A DNA stretch of 34,136 nucleotides, taken from NCBI GenBank assembly GCA_945878515.1, contig CAMCTL010000011.1:1-34136 (forward strand), read 5' to 3'. Source of the stretch: Flavobacterium psychrophilum. GTDB lineage: Bacteria; Bacteroidota; Bacteroidia; Flavobacteriales; Flavobacteriaceae. Of the stretch, positions 1-8,604 are shown in pieces. Each line of letters begins with the position of its first letter. The stretch's first letter is position 1. The position numbers and the translations under genes were made by a program. The notes beneath the pieces are model-generated. The model did not search any database. It saw only the letters and a list, made by a program, of their open reading frames with translations, and was not told where the DNA came from.

Positions 1-72
1 GGATTTTATATCGTTCAAATGACTAATGACAATGCTATTGTTGACGCTAAAAAGTTTATTCTTGGAATGTAA
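1..72 (+). CDS. C-terminal end of an upstream secreted protein (type IX secretion tail), partial
   Basis: Frame 1 reads 23 residues and a TAA stop, beginning GFYIVQMTNDNAIVDAKKF and ending in LGM. This is the last strand of a type A T9SS sorting domain, the tail that directs proteins through the type IX secretion system and is then removed at the cell surface. It closely resembles the last residues of the heparinase II/III-like protein ending at 3336 (GFYIVQMTNNKTVVDSKKI...GM). The nucleotide similarity continues about 25 bases past both stop codons. The body of the gene lies outside the window, so its function cannot be read. By context it is another secreted PUL enzyme, possibly a paralogue of the next gene. 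Confidence 0.8.
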   Translation, partial: GFYIVQMTNDNAIVDAKKFILGM

Positions 73-254
73 TTAGTTGTTGTTAGAAAGAGGTTCTAAT
101 GGTTTTCATGTGAAAAGCTAAAAAAATTAAAATTAATTCAGCAATAGGCAGTTTATCAATATAAACCATTAAGATTCTGTGTTGATTTTCAAGTAAAAAT
201 TTAAATTTGTATTAGCTTTGTAACTTATAGGTGGTCATTGTGCCAGTCTCTAAA

Positions 255-290
255 GCGTGTTTAAACATCGGTGTTTGCACGCTTTTTTTT
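255..290 (+). terminator. Rho-independent terminator
   Basis: GCGTG (255-259) pairs with CACGC (278-282), and AAACA pairs with TGTTT inside it around a TCGG tetraloop. Eight T residues follow (283-290). It would end transcription of the gene that stops at 72, about 180 nt upstream. Confidence 0.8.
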
Positions 291-349
291 GTGCTATATT
301 CTGTCATTAATGCTTTTGTATTTGAATAGTTGATATTTAAGTTATATAA

Positions 350-394
350 CAGGACAGTAAAGGATACGGCGGTACAAAAAAATCAGTAATATTG
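350..394 (+). promoter_or_regulatory. Composite promoter 1 (direct repeat + -7 box) for the first heparinase II/III-like gene
   Basis: The direct repeat CAGGACAGTAAAGGATA (350-366) has half-sites 10 bp apart. Exactly 20 nt later comes TAATATTG (387-394), a one-mismatch version of the Bacteroidota -7 box TAnnTTTG. The same layout heads five other units in this window. The second half-site sits where the -33 element would be, so it probably binds an activator. Confidence 0.75.
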
Positions 395-489
395 AACTCT
401 AATTATACTTTTAAATTTAACTTATTGCATGTTGATGCATAACATAATTTATTTTAACAAAGTTATATTATCAATAATACAGTTAAAAA

Positions 490-3336
490 ATGAAAAAAAA
501 ATACTTCCCCCTTAAGTTTATTGTGCTCCTATTCAGTATTAATTTTACTTTAGCACAAGTTACAGAGCGTCCAATGATTTGGGTTAAAGACTCCGAAAAA
601 CAATTTATCCTTAATGAGATAAGTACTAACACTTGGAAAAACGCCTATTACACTTCTTTTAAAACTAGGGTAGATAAAGAAAGGACTAGCTATATGGCAA
701 ATCGGCAAACGTATTTAAAGCTATTGCCCTTTAATAACACCAACGCGGTTGTTGGAGTTATACCACCATTAAAAACAATAACAGACAGTCAGACCAATGC
801 TTCTACAGATCGAAATAGAATTAAATCCTATTTGCAAAGTGGTATTGACAGCGGTGTTATGTACTATTTAACGGGAAATGTAGATTATGCAAAATATAGC
901 GCTTCTATATTTTATACTTTTATGAAAGCCATGAATCAAGTGCCACTTTCAACCTCCGGAGCTTCTAATGCAGGTTGGATCTATCCTGCAGACCATTTGC
1001 GAGAAGCTAGAGATATTGGAGCACAAATGCCAATAATATATGATTTTATTGCCACTTATATTAAAAACGGTGGCACTGCTTATGATTTTGCCGCTAATAG
1101 TGAAGTTACAATAGACATATTAGAAGCGGAAATTGTATTTAAAAGATATGTCTCTTTAGCTAAAAATCGAGGAGGTGTCAATTCGAATTGGCCTGCATTG
1201 GAAAGTCCTAGTTTGGGAAATAACATAATGGCCTTAGACAGCAAAACAGAAAGAGATGCCGAAATCCTATTTGTAATTAATAAGACAACAAGTAATCAAA
1301 TTCCTTTGAGTACTATGTCGCAAAGAATTACTACTAATAAAGGTATTTGGCCAGAGCCTTTTACCTATTCCAAATATGTTGCTGAATACTCAACCTATTT
1401 GATGACCGTTATCACTAAGTATGACCCCACTTATGACTTAGCCAACAAATACACTAATATACCATTATCTGAAGAGATTCCTAATGACTTTACGTATCCT
1501 AATGGCAATAGAACGTTACATTTTGGTGACGGAAGTAGAGGTTTTGCTAAATACACAGATGGTTATGAAATAGCGTATTATTTAGGTAAATTAACTAATA
1601 ACAACACCTTACTAGATAAGTTTGGTAAGCTTATTAATTCGTGTATCGCATTTGATGGCTATAAAAGACAAACGTTAAGCTCAACACGATCTACAGCCGT
1701 AGAGCCTTACTTCGACGAACCTTTAAGGCTCTTATGGCATTCTGGAACAGTTGATGGAGTAAGCACACGATTTACGCAAAACGTGACCAACGAGTTATTC
1801 TTTGCGGGAATTTCTATGCAAAGAAATATAGATACACCAAACCCTGCACTGAATGGGTTGATGTGTTTTGTTGGTGGCGCAGGTTTTGTTCACAGTTATG
1901 CTTCTGGAATGAATATGGAATTATATGGACCAAGAACAATTATAGGAGGAGCTGCAGGCAATACTCAAGATTATTCCTCTACCATTCACAGGCAGTATTA
2001 CCGCTTATTTGCAGCTCATAACACCGTTATAGTAAATGGAGCATCACAAGGTAGCGGTGGCAATGTTGGTATTGATATAAATAGAGTACAAACAGTATCG
2101 ATTGAGCCCAACTATGAAGCACTTCCTGTATCGCCTAAAAACTCATTTAGTACCTCAACATTTAAAGATGATAAAGGAACATTAGCAGAGGCTACCCAAA
2201 ATAGAACTTTGGCAATCGTACGTACTTCCCCAACTACGGGCTATTATGTGGATGTTTTCAAATCTAATTCTTCGTTGGCTAACGAATATCATGATTATGT
2301 TTACCACAACATAGCAGATAATCTGCTACTTCAAAGTAATGGCTCCAGTCTTAATTTAACTGCTGCACCCACTAGATATGCTACCGGAAACACATCTGGA
2401 GGATTTAACAATCCAGGTTGGCAGTATTTTACTGGTGTTAAAACTTCAGGTGTTTATGCAGGTGATGTAACTGCTACATTTTCTGCCACACAATTAGGGA
2501 GTCCTAGTGTAAATATGAAAATGCATATTCCAGGCGAGGCAAATAGAGAATATACCCAAGTAAATGCACCACCTACACTAGGTTTAGCATCAGCTTATGA
2601 AACCGCATCAACCCCAACTATAGTTGTTAAACAAAATGGCGAAGCATGGGATACGCCTTTTGCAGTAGTTTACGAACCTTATCTTGGTACCGCTGAAAGC
2701 GTAAAAAAAGTTACTAGCATAAAAAGGAATGGCTCCTTTGCTGGATTAGAAGTGGAAAGTTTAGTTGCTGGCAATACTATTAAACAAATTGTTCTTGTTG
2801 AGGATAATGATGCTGATGTCCTTAACGATGCCACTTTAGGGGTAGAACTTACCGGTAGATTTGCTGTATTATCTCTAAACGCAAATGATGAACTGACCTC
2901 TATTTATATGGGCAAAGGTTCGAGAATTAAATATAAAGGATGGGAAGTAACCACTAAAGACGGATTAGCAAGTAGTTTCTATATAGAAATTATCAATAAA
3001 AATGCAACTATAACGACAAATTCTGAACTAGTATATACTTATCCATCAGATATAACCCTTTCAATATCCGATAATTCATTTTTAAATAATGAAAGAAGTT
3101 TTAATGTTTATCAGAATAGAAATTCAAGTATATGGAACATTCAAACTAAAAATTTAGACCTAAAAAATGCTAATGTTAAAGTTATAAACCTTTTGGGTGT
3201 AACCGTTTTAAGCAAGGAAATTAATTCTTCTTCAACAGAAATAGATTTGAGCTCTGTTCCAAGCGGTTTTTATATCGTTCAAATGACTAATAATAAAACA
3301 GTTGTTGACTCAAAGAAAATTATTGTTGGAATGTAA
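490..3336 (+). CDS. Secreted heparinase II/III-like polysaccharide lyase candidate with T9SS tail
   Basis: The 948-residue protein has a signal peptide (about 1-22, cut near LAQ). It has an N-terminal alpha/alpha-barrel region with the conserved stretch YPADHLREARDIGAQ (near 165-180) and a heparinase II/III-like beta-sandwich region from about residue 455. It ends in a type A T9SS sorting domain (last ~75 residues), which predicts surface attachment or release. It is a clear paralogue of the protein at 30917-33487: shared motifs include NEYHDYxYHN, RLFAAHNTVIVNGASQG and the C-terminal GEAW..PFAVxYEP. The segment that reads HGHASGMDMELYG in the paralogue reads HSYASGMNMELYG here (H468, Y470, N475), so the active site may differ. 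Ulvan-type PULs contain lyases of this fold (PL40, from memory), and a related dehydratase activity has been described. The exact activity is not determined. Transcription is probably from the promoter at 350-394, ending at the terminator at 3465. Confidence 0.75.
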   Translation: MKKKYFPLKFIVLLFSINFTLAQVTERPMIWVKDSEKQFILNEISTNTWKNAYYTSFKTRVDKERTSYMANRQTYLKLLPFNNTNAVVGVIPPLKTITDSQTNASTDRNRIKSYLQSGIDSGVMYYLTGNVDYAKYSASIFYTFMKAMNQVPLSTSGASNAGWIYPADHLREARDIGAQMPIIYDFIATYIKNGGTAYDFAANSEVTIDILEAEIVFKRYVSLAKNRGGVNSNWPALESPSLGNNIMALDSKTERDAEILFVINKTTSNQIPLSTMSQRITTNKGIWPEPFTYSKYVAEYSTYLMTVITKYDPTYDLANKYTNIPLSEEIPNDFTYPNGNRTLHFGDGSRGFAKYTDGYEIAYYLGKLTNNNTLLDKFGKLINSCIAFDGYKRQTLSSTRSTAVEPYFDEPLRLLWHSGTVDGVSTRFTQNVTNELFFAGISMQRNIDTPNPALNGLMCFVGGAGFVHSYASGMNMELYGPRTIIGGAAGNTQDYSSTIHRQYYRLFAAHNTVIVNGASQGSGGNVGIDINRVQTVSIEPNYEALPVSPKNSFSTSTFKDDKGTLAEATQNRTLAIVRTSPTTGYYVDVFKSNSSLANEYHDYVYHNIADNLLLQSNGSSLNLTAAPTRYATGNTSGGFNNPGWQYFTGVKTSGVYAGDVTATFSATQLGSPSVNMKMHIPGEANREYTQVNAPPTLGLASAYETASTPTIVVKQNGEAWDTPFAVVYEPYLGTAESVKKVTSIKRNGSFAGLEVESLVAGNTIKQIVLVEDNDADVLNDATLGVELTGRFAVLSLNANDELTSIYMGKGSRIKYKGWEVTTKDGLASSFYIEIINKNATITTNSELVYTYPSDITLSISDNSFLNNERSFNVYQNRNSSIWNIQTKNLDLKNANVKVINLLGVTVLSKEINSSSTEIDLSSVPSGFYIVQMTNNKTVVDSKKIIVGM

Positions 3337-3464
3337 TTAGTTGTTGTTAGAAAAAGGAATTTACATTGGATACAACAAAATAAAGTTGCGAACAAAAACA
3401 ACCGAAATTTATCTGAGTAGTCCTAAATAATCCATTTAGATTATTCGACAAAAATAGACAATTT

Positions 3465-3500
3465 AAACAGCATCAAAAACGTTTTTGATGCTGTTTTAAT
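3465..3500 (+). terminator. Rho-independent terminator (perfect palindrome, could work both ways)
   Basis: AAACAGCATCAAAAAC (3465-3480) is followed directly by its exact reverse complement (3481-3496), and T-rich sequence follows. It would end the transcript of the gene stopping at 3336. Because the stem is flanked by A and T runs, it could also act on the opposite strand. Confidence 0.85.
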
Positions 3501-3675
3501 TTTATAAGCTTTCATTATTAGTTTGTTTTCCAGATGAATTTGATTGGGAGTTAATATATGGTTTGGTAAAAGATTCTAATTATAGAAAAAAAGTCAAAGG
3601 CATAGTAACGGAATTCCCATAAACCGACCCGTGCTAAAATAAATATAAAGGTTATTGATAATAATATTCATTATA

Positions 3676-3720
3676 CCCCATAGTACAGGATAGGAAAAAT
3701 TAACATTCCATATATTTTTA
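3676..3720 (+). promoter_or_regulatory. Composite promoter 2 for the rhamnose operon
   Basis: CCCCATAGTACAGGATA (3676-3692) has a strong second half-site and a degenerate first one. Twenty nt later comes TATTTTTA (3713-3720), a -7 box with one mismatch. It starts a predicted transcript covering rhaT and the downstream catabolic genes, with a leader of about 180 nt. Confidence 0.7.
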
Positions 3721-3907
3721 CTAAAAATTCAAAATAATTGGTTTCGGTAGGCATCGATTTGAAATTTATTTTAGTGATTTTTAGACTTTAAAATTACAAC
3801 AGAAAGAAATGAAACATTGTTTTTTTTCAAGTCTAATACTCGACATTTTTTTTGAATATTTTTTTGTTATTCATAGCCAAATTCAATAACCATAACAATT
3901 ACAATAT

Positions 3908-4978
3908 ATGCAAGCATTGCTCGGTATTCTTTTTCACTCCATAGGAGGTTTCTCGTCAGGAAGTTTTTATATGCCTTTCAAAAAAGTCAAAGATTGGGCT
4001 TGGGAAAGCTACTGGATAATAGGTGGTTTTTTCTCATGGTTGATTGTACCGCCTCTAGCAGCTTATTTAACTGTTCCTGATTTTGTCGAAATCATCAGCG
4101 CGGCAGCTCCGTCCATTAAAACAATTACCTATTCAATGGGTCTAATCTGGGGAATTGGAGGTCTGACGTATGGACTTGGCGTTCGATATTTAGGAATGTC
4201 GTTGGGCAACTCGATTACCTTGGGCTTTTGTTCAGCTTTTGGAGCATTGGTCCCATCCATATATTATAATTTTTATCCAGTTGAGGGAAAAGTTTCTTTT
4301 ACAGATATGATATCTAATACTGGTGGTCAATTGGTTTTATTTGGTGTCTTGATATGCTTGGCTGGAATTGCATTTTCTGGAAAAGCAGGAATGCTCAAAG
4401 AAGCTGATTTTGCTACGGGTCATGAGGATAAAGACAAAGACTTTAGTTTAGTAAAAGGGTTAATTATTGCGACTATTTCTGGAATATTAAGTTCTTTTTT
4501 CAATTTTGGAATTGAAGCAGGAAAACCTATGGCAGACGTTGCCAACGAAGCTTGGAAAGGTTTAAATCCAGATCAAGGTGAATTTCTTTTCCAAAATAAT
4601 GTAACCTATGTGGTTTTACTTTGGGGAGGATTAACAACTAACTTTATCTGGTGTATGTATCTTAATTTCAAAAACAAAACTTTCGGAGATTACATAAATA
4701 CCAAAACTCCAATTGCCAAGAATGTAACTTTTTCCGCAATTGCTGGTACCATGTGGTTTTTGCAATTTTTCTTCTATGGAATGGGCGAAAGTAAATTAGG
4801 TAACGGAGCCAGTTCCTGGATTTTACACATGGCAACTATTATTCTAACGGCTAATTTCTGGGGATTTTATTTAAAAGAATGGTCTGGAGTATCCAAAAAG
4901 ACATTCAACACATTTCTCATAGGAATTGGTCTTATCCTAGCTTCAATAGTTATTGTCGGAATTGGCAATTCCCTTTAA
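3908..4978 (+). CDS. rhaT: L-rhamnose/proton symporter RhaT
   Basis: The product is an inner-membrane transporter that brings L-rhamnose into the cytoplasm with H+. The 356 residues are close to the usual length (about 344 in E. coli). The N-terminus GSFYMPFKKVKDWAWESYW matches the family signature (FYxPFKKVKxWxWE), and about ten hydrophobic segments run through the protein. One charged cytoplasmic loop (near residues 165-180, rich in D/K/E) is visible. It is the first gene of the rhamnose run, 36 bp before the aldolase fusion, and lies downstream of composite promoter 2. Assignment rests on family-specific motifs and on the rhamnose genes directly behind it. Confidence 0.95.
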   Translation: MQALLGILFHSIGGFSSGSFYMPFKKVKDWAWESYWIIGGFFSWLIVPPLAAYLTVPDFVEIISAAAPSIKTITYSMGLIWGIGGLTYGLGVRYLGMSLGNSITLGFCSAFGALVPSIYYNFYPVEGKVSFTDMISNTGGQLVLFGVLICLAGIAFSGKAGMLKEADFATGHEDKDKDFSLVKGLIIATISGILSSFFNFGIEAGKPMADVANEAWKGLNPDQGEFLFQNNVTYVVLLWGGLTTNFIWCMYLNFKNKTFGDYINTKTPIAKNVTFSAIAGTMWFLQFFFYGMGESKLGNGASSWILHMATIILTANFWGFYLKEWSGVSKKTFNTFLIGIGLILASIVIVGIGNSL

Positions 4979-5014
4979 ACTATTTTATTCAAACAAACAT
5001 TTCAATCAAATATA

Positions 5015-7156
5015 ATGTCAAATATGAACACAAACAATATGACTTTTCAGCACGTAAGTTACCTTTGGGATGACGCAAAAGCTGCAGCATTAGCAGGAGA
5101 TGAAGTAGCACTATTTATATATCGTTCTAATTTATTAGGAGCCGATTTAAGATTAACTAATTATGGAGGTGGAAACACTTCCGCAAAAATTACGGATAAA
5201 GATCCATTGACTGGAGCCGACTCCGAAGTAATGTGGATCAAGGGTTCTGGTGGAGATATTGGAACATTAACAAAATCAGGTTGTGCGGCACTTTATCTTG
5301 ACAGATTATTAAACCTTGAAAACGTATATAGAGGAATTGAATTTGAAGACGAAATGGTAGAGTTATTCAACCATTGTATTTTTGATTTGGCTTCAAAAGC
5401 ACCTTCTATTGACACTCCATTACACGGTTTTTTACCTTTTAAACACATCGATCATTTACATCCAGATGCTGCCATAGCAATTGCTGCCGCTAAAGATGGA
5501 GCCAAAATCACCGAAGAATTATTCGATGGAGAAATTGGTTGGGTAGGCTGGCAACGTCCAGGTTTTGATTTGGGTTTGCAAATGCGTGCTTGTCTTCAAG
5601 AAGCCGAGGCAAAAGGGAAAAAACTAAAAGGTGTAATGCTGGGTTCTCACGGTTTGTTTACTTGGGGAGATTCTTCTTACGAAAGTTATATCAATACATT
5701 AGAGGTAATCGAAAAATGTGCTGAATATCTAGAAAGCAACTACGGAAAAAACCGCGCTGTTTTTGGAGGTAAAAAAATTGAAAGCCTTCCAGAAGATGCC
5801 CGTAAATTGCAAGCAGCAAAAGTAGCTCCAATCTTGCGAGGTTTCTGTTCATCAGAACGCAAAATGATTGGTCATTATACGGATGATACCAGAGTAATGG
5901 AATTTATCAACTCCAATGATTTAGATAAATTAGCTCCTCTTGGAACTTCTTGTCCTGACCATTTCTTGCGTACCAAAATCAGTCCTTTGGTTTTGGAATT
6001 AGATCCAAACGAAGATTTATCAGACGTAGAAGCCATCAAAGCAAAATTAACTCCAGCTTTTGAGGCTTACAGAGAAATGTACAAAGAATACCATAATACT
6101 TGCAAAAAATCAAACTCACCAGCGATGCGTGATCCAAATCCTGTGGTGATTTTATATCCAGGAGTAGGAATGTTTACTTTCGCAAAAGACAAGACCATGG
6201 CACGTTTGGCATCAGAATATTATGTGAATGCCGTGAATGTAATGAAAGGTGCCGAAGCTGTTTCTGAATATACATCATTGCCACGTCAAGAAGCTTTTGA
6301 TATTGAATATTGGTTATTAGAAGAAGCGAAGTTGCAACGTATGCCAAAACCAAAAGCCTTATCAGGACGTATCGCTTTGATCACAGGTTCCGCAGGTGGT
6401 ATTGGAAAAGCTATAGCTAAGAAATTTGCCGAAGAAGGGGCTTGCGTTGTAATTAATGACATTAATGTGGAACGTTTAGAAGATGCTGCTGCTGATTTCA
6501 TCAAAATGTTTGGAAAAGATGCTGTTTCTAGCACTTTATTGAATGTAACGGACGAAAAAAGTACAGAATTGGCATTAGATGCTGCTTGTTTAGCATTTGG
6601 TGGTGCTGATATTATTGTGAATAATGCGGGTATTAGTATTTCAAAATCAATTGCAGAACATTCTTTAGAAGAGTGGGATAGATTGTATGATATTTTGGTG
6701 AAAGGACAATTTATAGTTTCTAAAGCTGGAGTTGAAGTAATGCGCAAGCAAGGTTTTGGCGGTGATATTGTAAACATTGTATCTAAAAATGCAGTGGTTG
6801 CAGGACCAAACAATCCCGGTTATGGTTCTGCGAAAGCAGCTCAAGCGCATTTAACGCGTTTGATGGCGGCTGAATTAGGTGCTGATAAAATCCGTGTAAA
6901 TACTGTAAACCCAGATGCTGTAATCTCTGATTCAAACATTTGGTCAGGTGGTTGGGCAGAAGGTCGAGCCAAAGCGTATGGAATTACAGTAGCAGAATTA
7001 CCCGCTTACTATGCAAAACGTACCTTATTAAATGAAATTATATTGCCAGATGATATTGCCAATGCCTGTTTTGCATTTGTGGGTGGTTCGTTGAACAAAT
7101 CAACAGGAAACGCCTTGAATGTTGACGGCGGTGTTGCAATGGGCTTTTACAGATAA
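5015..7156 (+). CDS. rhaD: Bifunctional rhamnulose-1-phosphate aldolase / L-lactaldehyde dehydrogenase
   Basis: The 713-residue protein is a two-domain fusion. Residues about 30-260 are a class II (zinc) aldolase, with GGGNTS, the zinc-ligand pattern HLHPD (H147, H149) and GSHGLFTWG (H212). It would cleave L-rhamnulose-1-phosphate to dihydroxyacetone phosphate and L-lactaldehyde. Residues about 448-713 are a short-chain dehydrogenase: nucleotide motif TGSAGGIG (457-464), NNAG, and catalytic YxxxK (Y603, K607). In this family (RhaD_aldol-ADH type) the second domain oxidises L-lactaldehyde to L-lactate. The lldEFG genes downstream agree with lactate as product. The ATG at 5015 is used; a second ATG three codons later is equally possible. 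Cytoplasmic. Confidence 0.93.
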   Translation: MSNMNTNNMTFQHVSYLWDDAKAAALAGDEVALFIYRSNLLGADLRLTNYGGGNTSAKITDKDPLTGADSEVMWIKGSGGDIGTLTKSGCAALYLDRLLNLENVYRGIEFEDEMVELFNHCIFDLASKAPSIDTPLHGFLPFKHIDHLHPDAAIAIAAAKDGAKITEELFDGEIGWVGWQRPGFDLGLQMRACLQEAEAKGKKLKGVMLGSHGLFTWGDSSYESYINTLEVIEKCAEYLESNYGKNRAVFGGKKIESLPEDARKLQAAKVAPILRGFCSSERKMIGHYTDDTRVMEFINSNDLDKLAPLGTSCPDHFLRTKISPLVLELDPNEDLSDVEAIKAKLTPAFEAYREMYKEYHNTCKKSNSPAMRDPNPVVILYPGVGMFTFAKDKTMARLASEYYVNAVNVMKGAEAVSEYTSLPRQEAFDIEYWLLEEAKLQRMPKPKALSGRIALITGSAGGIGKAIAKKFAEEGACVVINDINVERLEDAAADFIKMFGKDAVSSTLLNVTDEKSTELALDAACLAFGGADIIVNNAGISISKSIAEHSLEEWDRLYDILVKGQFIVSKAGVEVMRKQGFGGDIVNIVSKNAVVAGPNNPGYGSAKAAQAHLTRLMAAELGADKIRVNTVNPDAVISDSNIWSGGWAEGRAKAYGITVAELPAYYAKRTLLNEIILPDDIANACFAFVGGSLNKSTGNALNVDGGVAMGFYR

Positions 7157-7191
7157 TTAGAATCCTTTGGTTGGGATTAATTTGATTTATT

Positions 7192-7217
7192 GAACGTTCG
7201 ATTTATTTCGAACGTTC
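7192..7217. repeat. Intergenic inverted repeat between rhaD and rhaI
   Basis: GAACGTTCGA (7192-7201), a 6-nt loop, then TCGAACGTTC (7208-7217) form a perfect 10-bp stem. Each arm is itself nearly palindromic, so the region also reads as a tandem repeat. No T-tract follows directly. It may be an RNA processing or stabilising hairpin, or an operator for a regulator; nothing in the sequence decides between them. A smaller hairpin, ACTTTCAGAAAGT, follows at 7245-7257. Confidence 0.6.
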
Positions 7218-7326
7218 GATTTATCTAAAAATGAAATAATTCAGACTTTCAGAAAGTAACTTTCAAAACTAAATTTTACCTAGCCTTTTTTAAAATAAGT
7301 TTTATTTAATTTTACACAAAAACACT

Positions 7327-8601
7327 ATGTTAATTGATTCAAATAAAATAGCCATACACAATGAAGATTTAATTAAATCTCATCAAAATAAATTGGTTTT
7401 CTCAGCCTCAGAAATTGCAGAAACTGAAAGTATCATTAATAAACTAATCGATTTCCAAATCGCAATTCCATCGTGGGCATTAGGAACAGGAGGAACTCGT
7501 TTTGGTCGTTTCCCAGGTGGTGGAGAACCTCGTTCATTAGAAGAAAAAATTGAAGATGTCGGTTTGTTGCATGCTTTAAACAAAGCGTCCGGAGCCATCT
7601 CTTTGCATATTCCTTGGGATATCCCAACGGATCGTAATGCCATTAAAGCTTTGGCAGCGCAACATGGATTAAAATTTGATGCGGTGAATTCAAACACTTT
7701 TCAAAACCAAGCCGATCAAGAACATTCTTATAAATATGGTTCATTACAAAACGTAAATAAAGCGGTTCGCAAACAAGCTATCGCTCATAATATCGAAGTA
7801 ATCCAACAAGGTATCGAATTGGGTTCTGAAGCATTAACCGTTTGGCTTGCAGATGGTTCTTGTTTTCCAGGACAATTAAATTTCCGTAAAGCCTACCAAA
7901 ATACTTTAGAAAGTTTAGAAGAAATTTATGCTGCATTACCAGCCAACTGGAAATTATACTTAGAATACAAATGTGCTGAGCCTAACTTCTACTCTACTAC
8001 AGTTGCCGATTGGGGACAATCCTATTCTTATGTAAAAAAATTAGGCGACAAAGCCTTGACTTTGGTTGATTTGGGTCATCATTTGCCAAATGCCAATATC
8101 GAGCAAATCGTTTCCTTATTATTGATGGAAGAAAAATTGGGTGGTTTCCACTTCAATGATTCGAAATATGGTGATGACGATTTAACAGCTGGTGCTTTGA
8201 AACCGTATCAATTGTTCTTGATTTTTAATGAACTGGTAGAAGGAATGGACGCTAGAGGTATGAATCACGCTAAAGATTTAGGATGGATGATTGATGCTTC
8301 GCACAACGTAAAAGACCCAATGGAAGACTTATTGCAATCTGTAGAAGCGATTATGGTGGCTTATGCACAAGCACTTTCCGTGGACAGAAAAGCATTGGAA
8401 ATTGCCCAAGAAGAAAATGACGTGGTAAAAGCACAAGAGATTTTGCAAAACGCTTTCCGTACCGATGTTCGTGCCTTGGTTGCCGAAGCACGTTTGCGTT
8501 CAGGAGCAGCCTTAAATCCAGTAGGATTGTACCGCGAGCTTGCCGTTAGAAAAGGTCTTATTGCCGAAAGAGGATTAAAAACAGTTGCCACAGGCTTGTA
8601 A
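7327..8601 (+). CDS. rhaI: L-rhamnose isomerase, RhaI type (TIM-barrel sugar isomerase)
   Basis: The 424-residue cytoplasmic enzyme belongs to the xylose-isomerase-like TIM-barrel superfamily and would convert L-rhamnose to L-rhamnulose. Visible features are the opening GTGGTRFGRFPGGGEPR, typical of RhaI-type isomerases, and probable metal ligands in LYLEYKCAEP (Glu), LVDLGHHLPN (Asp, His), and FHFNDSKYGDDDLTAG (His, Asp). It is unrelated in sequence pattern to the E. coli RhaA type. It lies between the aldolase fusion and the kinase, with only 3 bp between its stop and the kinase start, so the two are co-transcribed. The 170-bp gap before it carries hairpins but no composite promoter. Confidence 0.92.
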   Translation: MLIDSNKIAIHNEDLIKSHQNKLVFSASEIAETESIINKLIDFQIAIPSWALGTGGTRFGRFPGGGEPRSLEEKIEDVGLLHALNKASGAISLHIPWDIPTDRNAIKALAAQHGLKFDAVNSNTFQNQADQEHSYKYGSLQNVNKAVRKQAIAHNIEVIQQGIELGSEALTVWLADGSCFPGQLNFRKAYQNTLESLEEIYAALPANWKLYLEYKCAEPNFYSTTVADWGQSYSYVKKLGDKALTLVDLGHHLPNANIEQIVSLLLMEEKLGGFHFNDSKYGDDDLTAGALKPYQLFLIFNELVEGMDARGMNHAKDLGWMIDASHNVKDPMEDLLQSVEAIMVAYAQALSVDRKALEIAQEENDVVKAQEILQNAFRTDVRALVAEARLRSGAALNPVGLYRELAVRKGLIAERGLKTVATGL

Positions 8602-8604
8602 GGT

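Larger units (their letters stand above)
73..489. other. Intergenic region with terminator and promoter
   Basis: These 417 bases hold no convincing gene. The first 25 bases repeat the sequence after the stop at 3336. A rho-independent terminator lies at 255-290 and a composite promoter at 350-394. The rest is AT-rich without recognisable structure. The leader between the predicted transcription start (about 400) and the ATG at 490 is about 90 nt. Confidence 0.7.
3337..3907. other. Intergenic region with terminator, composite promoter and rhaT leader
   Basis: These 571 bases contain no convincing gene. They hold the palindromic terminator at 3465-3500 and the composite promoter at 3676-3720. 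A predicted leader of about 180 nt precedes rhaT. Within the leader, TTAGACTT (3781-3788) and AAGTCTAA (3829-3836) form a perfect 8-bp inverted repeat 40 nt apart, which could fold in the RNA. Confidence 0.7.

Noticed and set aside
6286..6813. 175-codon open frame on the minus strand inside the aldolase-dehydrogenase gene
   Set aside because: It is fully antisense to a well-supported domain, and its peptide has a low-complexity Ser/Pro/Ala-rich look typical of a shadow frame. No promoter or family pattern supports it.
7160..7183. AATCC ... GGATT after the aldolase gene as a terminator
   Set aside because: The stem is only 5 bp with no T-run, and it lies inside a run of genes that should be co-transcribed.
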